NCBI GenBank assembly: GCA_900544345.1
Contig: UQUR01000003.1
Location: 134,915 to 198,914 of the forward strand
Reading direction: 5' to 3'
Origin: an uncultured Sutterella sp.
GTDB lineage: Bacteria; Pseudomonadota; Gammaproteobacteria; Burkholderiales; Burkholderiaceae_F
Length of the DNA: 64,000 bases
Position 1 is the first letter of the stretch; every line of letters starts with the position of its first letter. Shown here in pieces: positions 7,474 through 15,873 of the stretch. Under the pieces are notes generated by a model that did no database searches, had not been told where the DNA came from, and saw nothing but the letters and a program-made list of their open reading frames with translations. The position numbers and the translations under genes were made by a program.

Positions 7474-8856
7474 ATGCCGATATATTCTGATCGTGATCCA
7501 ATTGTTGCTATTGCTACAGCCTCCGGTAGGGGAGGTGTCGGAATTATCCGTTTATCGGGCAATGATAGCTTTATAAGTGGTTTTATTAAGGATTACTTTG
7601 GTTCTCAAGAGAAATTAAAACCAAGGTATGCTCACTATCGCCAGTTTAAAGATGATAGGGGGGTTCTTCTTGATGAAGGACTAGCTCTTTATTTCCCGGC
7701 CCCAAGATCTTATACAGGTGAGTCTGTTCTCGAGTTGCAAGCTCATGGTGGACCGGTTGTGTTGCAGATGCTATTGCATTCTATCTTACGATTGGGCCGC
7801 TCAGCGGGTTTGCGTTTGGCTGAACCGGGGGAATTTACCAAACGAGCCTTTTTGAACGGGCGTATTGATCTGTCGCAGGCAGAGGCAGTTGCTGATTTAA
7901 TTGATGCAACAACAGAAGGGGCTGCCAGAGCGGCTTCTCGTTCTTTAAATGGTGACTTTTCTAAAAGTATTCATGCTGTTGGAGACCAGATTATTGAATT
8001 GCGGGCATTGATTGAGGCTATTTTGGATTTTCCGGAAGAAGAGATTGACTTTATAAAGAGTACTCAAGCTCGCGAAAGAATGAGCAAAATCATTGTTGAT
8101 TTCGAGCATTTGATGCACCAGTCTCAACAGGGTTCAATATTAAGAGAAGGCGTAAAAGTAGTTTTGGTTGGCAGTCCTAATGTCGGAAAGTCATCTTTAA
8201 TGAATTGTCTGAGCGGATCAGATATTGCTATTGTGACCGATATAGCGGGTACAACTCGGGACAAAATTGAAAACGAAATCAGTATTAATGGCGTCGCATT
8301 GCGTCTGGTTGACACTGCAGGGGTACGAGAAACCACAGATAAGGTTGAAAGTATTGGGATTGAAAGGACGCTGCAGGCTGTAGAGGATGCTGATATTGTC
8401 TTACATCTGGTAGATGCCACTAATGAGTACCCTGATGAAGAAGGTCAAAAAACACTTCATAAAGTGATGCAAAGAGTTTCCTCTGGGGTGTCGGTGATTC
8501 AGGTTTTAAATAAATGTGATCTTGATCATAAGATTCCGGATGACAGTTGGTTACCGATCTCGGCTAAAACAGGAGAGGGGATTGATCGTTTAAAGAATAA
8601 ACTTCTTGAATTGGTTGGGTGGGAAAATCAACCTGAAAGCACGTTTTTGGCGCGTGAAAGGCATTTACAAGCATTGTCAAATGCTTATGAACATTTAGAA
8701 TTAGCAAACCAATTTGTGAACATGAGCGATCCTCCTTTGGAGTTGTTGGCAGAAGAATTGCGACTGAGCAATGATGAATTGGGAGTCATACTCGGTGAAA
8801 CGACTCCGGATGATATTTTAGGTATGATCTTTAGTCGCTTCTGTATTGGTAAGTAA
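7474..8856 (+). CDS. mnmE: tRNA modification GTPase MnmE (TrmE)
   Basis: MnmE, with MnmG, adds the carboxymethylaminomethyl group to the wobble uridine of certain tRNAs. The 460 residues contain the N-terminal tetrahydrofolate-binding domain (DPIVAIATASGRGGVGIIRLSG), the helical domain, a G domain with G1 GSPNVGKSS at about 233-241, G3 DTAG and G4 NKCD, and the C-terminal FCIGK whose Cys is essential. TAGAGG five bases before the ATG supports the start. Its partner mnmG follows 48 bases downstream. Confidence 0.98.
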   Translation: MPIYSDRDPIVAIATASGRGGVGIIRLSGNDSFISGFIKDYFGSQEKLKPRYAHYRQFKDDRGVLLDEGLALYFPAPRSYTGESVLELQAHGGPVVLQMLLHSILRLGRSAGLRLAEPGEFTKRAFLNGRIDLSQAEAVADLIDATTEGAARAASRSLNGDFSKSIHAVGDQIIELRALIEAILDFPEEEIDFIKSTQARERMSKIIVDFEHLMHQSQQGSILREGVKVVLVGSPNVGKSSLMNCLSGSDIAIVTDIAGTTRDKIENEISINGVALRLVDTAGVRETTDKVESIGIERTLQAVEDADIVLHLVDATNEYPDEEGQKTLHKVMQRVSSGVSVIQVLNKCDLDHKIPDDSWLPISAKTGEGIDRLKNKLLELVGWENQPESTFLARERHLQALSNAYEHLELANQFVNMSDPPLELLAEELRLSNDELGVILGETTPDDILGMIFSRFCIGK

Positions 8857-8879
8857 TTGATTTTATTGAATAAATAATT

Positions 8880-8895
8880 TGTTTCACGTGAAACG
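8880..8895. promoter_or_regulatory. parS: parS centromere-like site 1
   Basis: TGTTTCACGTGAAACG matches the universal chromosomal parS consensus TGTTNCACGTGAAACA at all but the last position. It sits in the mnmE-mnmG gap, about 4 kb from parAB, and is the best of three such palindromes in the window. Confidence 0.9.
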
Positions 8896-8904
8896 GGGAC
8901 TAAA

Positions 8905-10797
8905 ATGGATTATCCTGTTCGTTATGATGTAATTGTTGTTGGTTGTGGTCATGCTGGCGCTGAAGCCTGTTTAGCTGCGGCTAGAATGGGCTGTAAAACT
9001 TTATTGATTACACATAATGTAGAAACAATCGGCCAGTTATCGTGTAATCCGTCTATTGGTGGTATCGGTAAAAGTCATTTGGTTAAAGAAGTTGACGCTA
9101 TGGGCGGAGCGATGGCTCAAGTTACGGATGAGGCGGGGATCCAGTTTAGGGTATTAAATAGTTCAAAAGGACCGGCTGTTCGAGCAACCAGAGCGCAAAT
9201 TGATAGAGAGTTGTATCGGATAGCTATGCGTCGACGTATTGAAAATCAGAAGAATTTATGGGTTTTTCAGCAGGGGGTTGATGACTTAATTGTTGAAAAC
9301 TATCGTGTAGTTGGGGTTGTTACTCAAACAAATATAAAGATCTATGCAAAAACAGTCGTTATTACAGCTGGTACTTTCTTACATGGTCTCATACACATTG
9401 GGTTAGAGCATTATCAAGCCGGCAGAGTGGGAGATCCTGCAAGTATTAAGTTGGCTGAGCGTTTAATTGATTTAGGACTGCCGAAAGGAAGACTGAAGAC
9501 TGGGACTCCCGCGAGAATTGATGGTAGATCGATCGATTTTGAAAAATGTGAAAAGCAATTGGGAGATTTAGACCCTGTACCTAGTTTTTCATTATTGGAG
9601 CCTCAGATTCAACATCCTAAGCAAGTGCCGTGTTGGATCACTAATACAAATACAGAAACTCATAACATCATTCGGGCTAATCTTGATCGGTCACCAATGT
9701 TCTCAGGAATAATTGAGGGGATTGGACCACGTTATTGTCCTTCGATTGAGGATAAAGTGGTACGTTTTGCAGATAAAAACTCCCATCATGTTTTCTTAGA
9801 ACCTGAGGGGTTGCAAACTAATATTTATTATCCGAATGGAATATCGTCCAGTTTGCCATTTGATGTTCAAATTGCATTTATGCATACCATACCGGGACTT
9901 GAAAATGCTCATTTTGTGAGACCTGCATATGCAATCGAATATGATTATTACGATCCAAGAGAATTAAGAACATCTTTAGAAACAAAACAAATCGAGGGCT
10001 TATTTTTTGCAGGTCAGATTAATGGAACAACTGGTTATGAAGAAGCTGCGGCTCAGGGATTGTTAGCCGGTCTAAATGCTGCATTAAAGGTTCAGGGTAA
10101 AGAACCATGGGTTCCGCGAAGAGATCAAGCCTATATTGGTGTGATGGTTGACGATTTAATTACAAAGGGCGTAACTGAACCCTATCGAATGTTTACTTCT
10201 CGTGCAGAATATCGTTTAAGTCTCAGAGAAGACAATGCGGATGATAGATTGACAGAAATAGGCCGCAAGTTGGGTTTGGTTGATGATATAAGATGGGATT
10301 TCTTCAATCGTAAGCGTGATGCGATTGCTAAAGAAATTGAAAGATTGAAAGGAACTTGGGTATATCCTGGACTGATTTCCGGTGAAGAATCACGAAGAGT
10401 ATTAGGTGGGGATATTGAGCGCGAATATTCACTTTTTAATCTTCTGTCTCGACCCAATGTTTCACATGAAACATTAAAAACTTTGACAAAAAATGATGGT
10501 TCATTAGTCGGGCAAGCTCCGCAATTGTCCAATTCTGAAATTGAGCAGATAGAAATAACCGCTAAATATTCTGGTTATATCAATAGGCAAAAGGATGAAG
10601 TTCAGAAAATTTTAGAGCATGAAATGACCAGAATTCCTGCTGATTTTGATTATGACAAAGTCAAAGGATTGTCATTTGAAGTACGCCAAAAGCTAAAAGC
10701 CCAAAATCCTGAAACGATTGGTCAGGCGGGGAGAATTAGTGGTGTTACGCCTGCAGCAATTAGCCTTCTGTTAATTTTCATCAAATCAAGAAGATAA
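8905..10797 (+). CDS. mnmG: tRNA uridine-5-carboxymethylaminomethyl modification enzyme MnmG (GidA)
   Basis: MnmG is the FAD enzyme that works with MnmE on wobble uridines. The 630 residues begin with the dinucleotide-binding fold (VGCGHAGAEA, residues about 12-21), followed by the GidA signatures CNPSIGGIGKSHLVKEVDAM and GTFLHGLIHIG, and the second signature region GQINGTTGYEEAAAQGLLAG. The C-terminal helical domain that contacts MnmE is complete. ATG at 8905 is directly preceded by a GGGGAC motif. The coding region contains a parS-like palindrome at 10458-10473 encoding V-S-H-E-T. Confidence 0.98.
   Translation: MDYPVRYDVIVVGCGHAGAEACLAAARMGCKTLLITHNVETIGQLSCNPSIGGIGKSHLVKEVDAMGGAMAQVTDEAGIQFRVLNSSKGPAVRATRAQIDRELYRIAMRRRIENQKNLWVFQQGVDDLIVENYRVVGVVTQTNIKIYAKTVVITAGTFLHGLIHIGLEHYQAGRVGDPASIKLAERLIDLGLPKGRLKTGTPARIDGRSIDFEKCEKQLGDLDPVPSFSLLEPQIQHPKQVPCWITNTNTETHNIIRANLDRSPMFSGIIEGIGPRYCPSIEDKVVRFADKNSHHVFLEPEGLQTNIYYPNGISSSLPFDVQIAFMHTIPGLENAHFVRPAYAIEYDYYDPRELRTSLETKQIEGLFFAGQINGTTGYEEAAAQGLLAGLNAALKVQGKEPWVPRRDQAYIGVMVDDLITKGVTEPYRMFTSRAEYRLSLREDNADDRLTEIGRKLGLVDDIRWDFFNRKRDAIAKEIERLKGTWVYPGLISGEESRRVLGGDIEREYSLFNLLSRPNVSHETLKTLTKNDGSLVGQAPQLSNSEIEQIEITAKYSGYINRQKDEVQKILEHEMTRIPADFDYDKVKGLSFEVRQKLKAQNPETIGQAGRISGVTPAAISLLLIFIKSRR
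10458..10473. promoter_or_regulatory. parS: parS-like site 2 inside mnmG
   Basis: TGTTTCACATGAAACA differs from the parS consensus only in one central base (CA for CG). It lies within the mnmG coding sequence and on the same side of the origin as parAB. Confidence 0.75.
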
Positions 10798-10811
10798 TCC
10801 GGGTAAGCTTT

Positions 10812-11462
10812 ATGAGTAATTTTTTGGATTTAAATAGATTGATTAAAGGTTTGGGAGAGTTAAATCTCTCTTTAACAGACAATCAAATTCAACAAATTGA
10901 TGCTTATGCTGAAATGCTTTTTAAATGGAATAAAACCTTTAATTTAACGTCCATTACAGATAAAGAAGAGGTGTTGACACATCATATTCTTGACTCATTA
11001 GCGACTGTTTCTACTTTCTCTCACTATCTTTTACCTGGGAAATCTTTGCTGGATGTTGGTTCCGGTGGGGGGCTTCCGGCTATTCCTTTGGCAATAGTAT
11101 TTCCAGATTCTTTTGTTTCAATGATTGATCCTGTAGGGAAGAAAACAGCTTTTCTCACTCAAACAGGAGTTTATTTAAAGCTTAAAAATATAAAGGTAAT
11201 TCATAATCGAGTAGAGAACATCACTGCTCCTTTATACGATGTTATCTCCTCTAGGGCTTTTTCCTCTTTGTCGAGTTTTGTTTCGCTTTCTAATCATTTA
11301 TTAAAAGATGACGGTATATGGATTGCTCTTAAAGGAAAAAATCCTTCAGGTGAACTCTTAGAGTTAGGAGAGAATTTTACAAATAAAGTAATCTCAGTAA
11401 GCGTACCTTTTTTGCCTGAAGAAAGAAATTTAGTCTTGATTAAACAAATTGGTACATTATAG
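10812..11462 (+). CDS. rsmG: 16S rRNA 7-methylguanosine methyltransferase RsmG (GidB)
   Basis: RsmG methylates G527 of 16S rRNA (E. coli numbering) using SAM. The 216 residues have the expected N-terminal helices (YAEMLFKWNKTFNLTSI with the family motif), the SAM-binding motif LLDVGSGGGLPAIPLAI at about 77-93, and the ISSRAFSSL region. It follows mnmG by 14 bases and probably shares its mRNA. Codons are more AT-rich than in parAB or atp genes, in line with low expression. Loss of RsmG is known to give low-level streptomycin resistance in other bacteria. Confidence 0.96.
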   Translation: MSNFLDLNRLIKGLGELNLSLTDNQIQQIDAYAEMLFKWNKTFNLTSITDKEEVLTHHILDSLATVSTFSHYLLPGKSLLDVGSGGGLPAIPLAIVFPDSFVSMIDPVGKKTAFLTQTGVYLKLKNIKVIHNRVENITAPLYDVISSRAFSSLSSFVSLSNHLLKDDGIWIALKGKNPSGELLELGENFTNKVISVSVPFLPEERNLVLIKQIGTL

Positions 11463-11622
11463 TTCTTATTAATTGATTTTTAAATTGCCCAAATAATAAG
11501 CAAATGTAAGAAAAAATCTCATAAAACAAATAGATAAAACTTATTTTTAATTAAGATGTGAAATTATTAATGCCTATAATTTAAGCAAAATAAATAAATA
11601 TAGAAAAATAAATAAACTGTTA

Positions 11623-11638
11623 TGTTTCATGTGAAACA
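11623..11638. promoter_or_regulatory. parS: parS-like site 3
   Basis: TGTTTCATGTGAAACA is a parS palindrome with one central change (TG for CG). It lies in the 293-base AT-rich gap between rsmG and the MarC gene. The same gap carries ATAAGCAAAT at 11496-11505, also found inverted near dnaA, and otherwise shows no gene. Confidence 0.75.
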
Positions 11639-11643
11639 CTTCG

Positions 11644-11667
11644 TCTCGTTTTTGCGAGATTTTTTTT
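11644..11667 (+). terminator. Terminator after mnmG-rsmG
   Basis: TCTCG and CGAGA form a five-base stem with a six-base loop followed by eight T residues. The stem is short but the T-run is strong. It lies six bases after the third parS-like site. Confidence 0.6.
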
Positions 11668-11755
11668 ATGAAAATAAATTAATACGGCAGATTTTTTGTT
11701 TTAGTTATGTAAAAATGAGTTTGTTCGATTTTTTTTAGATTGAGTGAGGTTTGAC

Positions 11756-12412
11756 GTGCTTGATCAGGTCGTCAGTACATTTTTGTTTGCCTTTGCCTCG
11801 TTTATTCCTGTCTTGAATCCTTTTGGTGGGGCGATGTTCTTTCTGGCTTTGACCCCGAATATTGATCAGGAAACCAGAAAAATGATGGTTAATAGAATAG
11901 TTTTTTATTCAATGATCATCATGTTGATAAGTTTATTTGCCGGTCATCTTATATTAAGTTTCTTCGGTATTTCTATGGGTGTTCTGCGAGTTGGGGGTGG
12001 TTTGGTATTGATTTCAGCCGGTTGGAAGGCACTCAATGAAGCTGCTCACGATGATACGGATAACTCAAATATTGAGCCTCCAAAATCAAGAAAAAAATTA
12101 CTCTCTATGGCCTTTTATCCGATAACTTTGCCTCTCACAATGGGGCCGGGGATGATTGCCGTTTCCACGGCTATCGGCACAGGTATGATAGGTCATGGAA
12201 CGGAAAACTTAATCGGTTGTTTGTTGGCTACGGTGGCAACCCTATTAACGGTATATGTGTGCTATAGATACTGCGACCGAGTAAGTCAGGCGGTCGGGGC
12301 AACCGGTGCAGATGCTTTGTCAAGGGTATTTGCTTTTATCTTGCTGTGTATCGGTATTTCCATCCTTTGGCAAGGATTTACTGAATTGTGGCTTTCTATG
12401 CCAAAAGCGTAA
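11756..12412 (+). CDS. MarC family membrane protein
   Basis: The 218-residue protein belongs to the MarC/UPF0056 family of six-helix inner-membrane proteins of unknown transport role. Family features are SFIPVLNPFGGAMFFL in helix 1, FFGISMGVLRVGGGLVLISAGW in helices 2-3, and PITLPLTMGPGMIAVSTAIGTG, the conserved PxTxPLxxGPG segment. I favour the GTG at 11756, which has GAGG six bases upstream, over the GTG at 11744 that has no ribosome binding site. parA starts 15 bases downstream. A second MarC paralogue lies at 31497-32153. E. coli MarC was once linked to multiple antibiotic resistance, but this was later disproved, so no function is assigned. Confidence 0.88.
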   Translation: MLDQVVSTFLFAFASFIPVLNPFGGAMFFLALTPNIDQETRKMMVNRIVFYSMIIMLISLFAGHLILSFFGISMGVLRVGGGLVLISAGWKALNEAAHDDTDNSNIEPPKSRKKLLSMAFYPITLPLTMGPGMIAVSTAIGTGMIGHGTENLIGCLLATVATLLTVYVCYRYCDRVSQAVGATGADALSRVFAFILLCIGISILWQGFTELWLSMPKA

Positions 12413-12426
12413 AGGGTTAGATAAAA

Positions 12427-13218
12427 ATGGCTTTAACATTTTGTGTTGCAAATCAAAAGGGTGGTGTCGGAAAGACCACAACTGCTGTTAATTTGTCAGC
12501 GGCATTAGCAAAGTTAAAACAAAGGGTATTACTGATTGATTTAGACCCTCAAGGTAATGCTACAACAGGAAGCGGTGTTGGCAAGGATTCGATAACTGAA
12601 ACGGTTTATCCCTTGTTGTTCGGTCAGGCTTCATTTGAGCAGGTAGTTATTCATACTGAAGAAGCAGGGTACGATATATTGCCCGCTAACCGAGAATTGG
12701 CCGGTGCAGAAGTAGAATTGGTTCAGCTCGATGACAGAGATGAACGGTTAAAGAAAATATTGCAGGAACAGGATAAAAATTACGATTTTGTAATTATTGA
12801 TTGTCCTCCCTCACTTTCTATGCTGACAATTAATGCTCTGTGTTCTGCCAGAGGGGTGATCGTTCCTATGCAATGTGAATACTTCGCGATGGAAGGATTA
12901 ACCGATTTAATTGGTTCCGTAAGAAGAATTCAGGCGGCTAAAAATCCGGATTTGACATTAATTGGACTGCTAAGGGTTATGTTTGATCCTCGGGTGACCT
13001 TACAGCAGCAAGTCAGTGAACAGTTGAAAGAATTTTTTGGTGACAAAGTTTTTAAGACTGTGATTCCAAGAAATGTTAGGCTTGCCGAGGCGCCAAGTTA
13101 CGGATTGCCGGGAGTTTTGTACGATAAATCCAGCAAAGGTGCAAAAGCCTATTTGGAATTTGGTACCGAATTTCTTAAGAGAATGAAAAAGTATAAGAAG
13201 CAAAGCAAGGAGCAATAA
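12427..13218 (+). CDS. parA: Chromosome partitioning ATPase ParA (Soj)
   Basis: ParA is a Walker-type ATPase that binds DNA non-specifically and moves ParB-parS complexes. The 263 residues start MALTFCVANQKGGVGKTT, with the deviant Walker A motif KGGVGKTT at about 11-18, including the signature Lys. IDLDPQGNATT and DFVIIDCPPSLSMLT (Walker B) follow. There is no N-terminal DNA-binding extension, so it is the short chromosomal type. It is translationally linked to parB, with one base between the genes. Confidence 0.97.
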   Translation: MALTFCVANQKGGVGKTTTAVNLSAALAKLKQRVLLIDLDPQGNATTGSGVGKDSITETVYPLLFGQASFEQVVIHTEEAGYDILPANRELAGAEVELVQLDDRDERLKKILQEQDKNYDFVIIDCPPSLSMLTINALCSARGVIVPMQCEYFAMEGLTDLIGSVRRIQAAKNPDLTLIGLLRVMFDPRVTLQQQVSEQLKEFFGDKVFKTVIPRNVRLAEAPSYGLPGVLYDKSSKGAKAYLEFGTEFLKRMKKYKKQSKEQ

Positions 13219-13219
13219 G

Positions 13220-14107
13220 ATGGTCGTAAGAAAGAGAAGCGGATTGGGCAAGGGTCTGGATGCTTTGCTCGGAAAGAAAGATGAGGTAGTGATTACTTTG
13301 GCTGATGCAAAAGGGGATGATGCCTCAGAGCTTGATTTAGATAAGATTCTGCCGGGGAAATATCAGCCGAGAACAAGGATGGACAAGGAATCTTTAGAGG
13401 AATTGGCCCAATCCATTAAAGAACAAGGTTTAATTTCCCCCATTCTTGTTCGTCCGATTGCTAAGAATCGTTATGAAATTATTGCCGGAGAAAGACGTTA
13501 TCAGGCTTCTAAGTTGGCTGGTTTGAAAAAGGTTCCGGTTCTGATTCGGAAAATATCAAACGAAAAAGCTCTGGCGTGGGCTTTAATTGAAAATATCCAG
13601 CGCGAGGATTTAAATCCTTTAGAAGAGGCTGCCGGTATCCAAAGATTATTGGATGAATTCCATATGACGCATGAGACAGCTTCTCAGGCGATTGGCAGAA
13701 GTCGAACAGCCACAACGAATCTTTTGCGCCTTTTGAACTTAGCCAAACCCGTACAGGAAAGATTAATGGCCAATGAAATTTCTATGGGTCATGCACGTGC
13801 TCTTTTAAGTTTAGAGCCTGCCATGCAGGTTGCTGTGGCCAATGAAATTGTGAAGAAAGGGCTTTCGGTTCGGCAAGTTGAAACTTTAGTTGCCGGAATG
13901 GCTTTGAAAAAGTTGTCCAAGGGCAAAAATATTAAAAAAACGGCTAAAGATTCAGATACGCTTCGTTTGGAAGAAGATCTGTCTAATTTTTTAGGAGCAA
14001 CGGTCAGGATTGATACCAATAAAAAAGGAAAGGGGAAACTGATCATTGAGTTTTCGGATTTAGACCAATTTGATGGCATTATTGCTCATTTCGGAAACTT
14101 TGATTGA
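13220..14107 (+). CDS. parB: Chromosome partitioning protein ParB (Spo0J)
   Basis: ParB binds parS and spreads along DNA as a CTP-dependent clamp. The 295 residues have a basic N terminus (RKRSGLGKGLDALLGKK) likely to contact ParA, the CTP-binding ParB/Srx domain with LEELAQSIKEQGLISPILVR and the arginine patch GERRYQAS at about 90-97, the helix-turn-helix HETASQAIGRSRTATTNLLR, and a C-terminal dimerisation domain. Three parS-like sites at 8880, 10458 and 11623 are its probable targets. Confidence 0.97.
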   Translation: MVVRKRSGLGKGLDALLGKKDEVVITLADAKGDDASELDLDKILPGKYQPRTRMDKESLEELAQSIKEQGLISPILVRPIAKNRYEIIAGERRYQASKLAGLKKVPVLIRKISNEKALAWALIENIQREDLNPLEEAAGIQRLLDEFHMTHETASQAIGRSRTATTNLLRLLNLAKPVQERLMANEISMGHARALLSLEPAMQVAVANEIVKKGLSVRQVETLVAGMALKKLSKGKNIKKTAKDSDTLRLEEDLSNFLGATVRIDTNKKGKGKLIIEFSDLDQFDGIIAHFGNFD

Positions 14108-14185
14108 CGTATCGTTATATATAGGTTCCTGACCTTCGTCCAGAAAACGAGGTTGGGAATAACCAAAAAAATGTCCGATAGGATT

Positions 14186-14222
14186 AAGGGTTTACACCGT
14201 CAAAACCTTGGTGTAAACCCTT
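14186..14222 (+). terminator. Strong hairpin after parAB, just before the atp promoter
   Basis: AAGGGTTTACACC (14186-14198) and GGTGTAAACCCTT (14210-14222) form a perfect 13-base stem with an 11-base loop, followed by TTGTTTCT. It probably ends the parAB transcript. Its right arm abuts the -35 element of the atp promoter, so a regulatory role is also possible. Confidence 0.75.
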
Positions 14223-14249
14223 GTTTCTATAAGTAACCTATCGTATAAT
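14221..14249 (+). promoter_or_regulatory. Promoter of the ATP synthase operon
   Basis: TTGTTT (14221-14226) and a perfect TATAAT (14244-14249) are separated by 17 bases. Transcription would begin near 14256, about 35 bases before atpI. No other good promoter is seen before atpB. Confidence 0.75.
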
Positions 14250-14290
14250 CCGCACAGAATAATGGTTTGTAGGGGTGACTACTAACTTTT

Positions 14291-14632
14291 ATGAAGAAAA
14301 TAGTACTTCTACAGATCGTTGCCACTATTGGAGTAGCTGCAATTTCCGCTCTGTTCGGAGGGGAGGGTGCGGCCCTTTCGGCGTTCCTGGCAGGCCTGGC
14401 CTGTTTGGTGCCGAATGCGTTGTTTGCGTTGAATCTGAGTGTCTTGGTTCGGCTGAGTCCTTCGTATTCACCGCTTTTCTTCTTTATTGGCGAGTTCGTT
14501 AAGATCGTTGCAATCGCGCTGTTGTTATGCCTGATTGTAATGTTGTATGAGGACTTGGTTTGGCCCGCAATGATCGGTTCGGTTATTGTGGTCTTAAATT
14601 GTTCCTTTTTGGGACTTCTAACCCGAGAATAA
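14291..14632 (+). CDS. atpI: ATP synthase subunit I (AtpI-like)
   Basis: AtpI-type proteins head many atp operons and help assemble the c-ring or carry magnesium; they are not needed for the finished enzyme. The 113 residues form four likely membrane helices, with GGEGAALSAFLAGLACLVPNALFA matching the Betaproteobacterial subunit I pattern. The stop is two bases from atpB, and the weakly conserved sequence is typical. Identification rests mainly on position plus topology. Confidence 0.85.
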   Translation: MKKIVLLQIVATIGVAAISALFGGEGAALSAFLAGLACLVPNALFALNLSVLVRLSPSYSPLFFFIGEFVKIVAIALLLCLIVMLYEDLVWPAMIGSVIVVLNCSFLGLLTRE

Positions 14633-14634
14633 AC

Positions 14635-15471
14635 ATGGCAGCTGAAGCTCTCACCGCTACCGAGTATATTACTCACCACCTTCATCACTTGTCGACCGCT
14701 GGTGCTGCTGGGCAGTCATCGATTATTGACTTCTCAGTCATCAACATGGACACGTTGGTGTTTTCCATCCTGATGATGGCCTGCGCCCTTTATCTTATGT
14801 ATAAAGGTGCTAAAAAGGCTACGTCGGGCGTTCCCGGAAAATGGCAATGTGCTGTTGAAATGCTCGTCGAGTTTGTGAATGAACAGGCAAAGTCCATCGT
14901 GCACGGAGATCGCACTTTTATTGCTCCGTTAGCATTGACGGTATTTGTTTGGGTGGTTTTGATGAATGCCATTGACTTGATCCCGGTTGATTTATTACCG
15001 ATGATCGCTGGTTGGTTCGGCATCCATTATTTGCGTCCGCTTCCCACGGCCGACTTGAACGGTACTATGGGTATTTCTGTGGGCGTGCTGTTCCTCATGA
15101 TTTATTACGGTATCAAAATCAAGGGTTTTGGCGGATTTGGTCGCGAGTTGTTCGTGGCCCCGTTCGGTAATTATCCCTTGCTTTGGCCGTTTAACTTCGC
15201 GCTCAATATTATCGAATATTTGGCCAAGTGCGTTTCTTTAGGCATGCGGTTGTTCGGTAATATGTACGCTGGGGAATTGTTGTTCTTCTTGATTGCACTT
15301 TTAGGTAGTCTTTGGGTCGGATTCGACGGCCTGAGCATCTTTGGTGTATTCGGACACGCTGTGGCAGGGATCTGCTGGTGGCTCTTCCACGTGTTGATTG
15401 TTATCTTACAAGCCTTCATTATGATGATGTTGACCTTGGTCTACATCGGTCAAGCTCATGAAGGTCACTAA
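14635..15471 (+). CDS. atpB: ATP synthase Fo subunit a
   Basis: Subunit a forms the proton half-channels beside the c-ring. The 278-residue protein starts at the ATG at 14635 (MAAEALTATEYITHHLHHLS); an upstream in-frame start would overlap atpI. FVWVVLMNAIDLIPVDLLP and the C-terminal SLGMRLFGNMYAGELLFFLIALL, with the essential Arg, are diagnostic. The close VLIVILQAFIMMMLTLVYIGQAHEGH is standard for the family. Second gene of the operon. Confidence 0.98.
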   Translation: MAAEALTATEYITHHLHHLSTAGAAGQSSIIDFSVINMDTLVFSILMMACALYLMYKGAKKATSGVPGKWQCAVEMLVEFVNEQAKSIVHGDRTFIAPLALTVFVWVVLMNAIDLIPVDLLPMIAGWFGIHYLRPLPTADLNGTMGISVGVLFLMIYYGIKIKGFGGFGRELFVAPFGNYPLLWPFNFALNIIEYLAKCVSLGMRLFGNMYAGELLFFLIALLGSLWVGFDGLSIFGVFGHAVAGICWWLFHVLIVILQAFIMMMLTLVYIGQAHEGH

Positions 15472-15541
15472 CACTAGCGTTTTGATTTCTTTACTTTTTT
15501 ATTAACTTTTACTCCATTTTTAAGGATTAAGGAGTTTTGCA

Positions 15542-15784
15542 ATGACCAACGTCGCTTTTGTTGCCTTGGCTGCTGGCCTCATCATCGGTCTCGGTGCTAT
15601 CGGTGCTTGTATCGGTATCGGTATCATGGGTTCCAAGTACCTCGAAGCCGCTGCCCGTCAACCTGAATTGATGAATGCCTTGCAAACCAAGATGTTCTTG
15701 TTAGCTGGTCTTATCGACGCCGCCTTCTTGATCGGTGTTGGTATCGCCATGATGTTCGCTTTTGCCAATCCGTTCGTCGGCTAA
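15542..15784 (+). CDS. atpE: ATP synthase Fo subunit c
   Basis: Subunit c forms the rotating ring. The 80 residues make a helical hairpin with GIGIMGSKYLEAAARQPEL for helix 1 and the loop, and FLLAGLIDAAFLIGVG in helix 2. The ion-binding residue is Asp59 and the Na+ ligands seen in sodium-type rings are absent, so it should translocate protons. AAGGAG lies nine bases before the ATG. Hairpins directly after the stop codon may protect this mRNA segment, consistent with the high c stoichiometry. Confidence 0.98.
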   Translation: MTNVAFVALAAGLIIGLGAIGACIGIGIMGSKYLEAAARQPELMNALQTKMFLLAGLIDAAFLIGVGIAMMFAFANPFVG

Positions 15785-15856
15785 TAAAAGCTTTTTAGTT
15801 TCTTTTATTAACGACGTCAGCAAGCACTCACGCTAAGAAAGAGCTTGCGAGCTGAC
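15782..15856 (+). other. Two mRNA hairpins between atpE and atpF
   Basis: The first pairs TAATAAAAG (15782-15790, overlapping the atpE stop) with CTTTTATTA (15802-15810). The second pairs GTCAGC plus AAGC (15816-15825) with GCTT and GCTGAC (15843-15856), with a small bulge. Neither has a long T-run, so processing or stability elements are more likely than terminators. Confidence 0.55.
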
Positions 15857-15873
15857 ATAACGGGGTTCAAATA

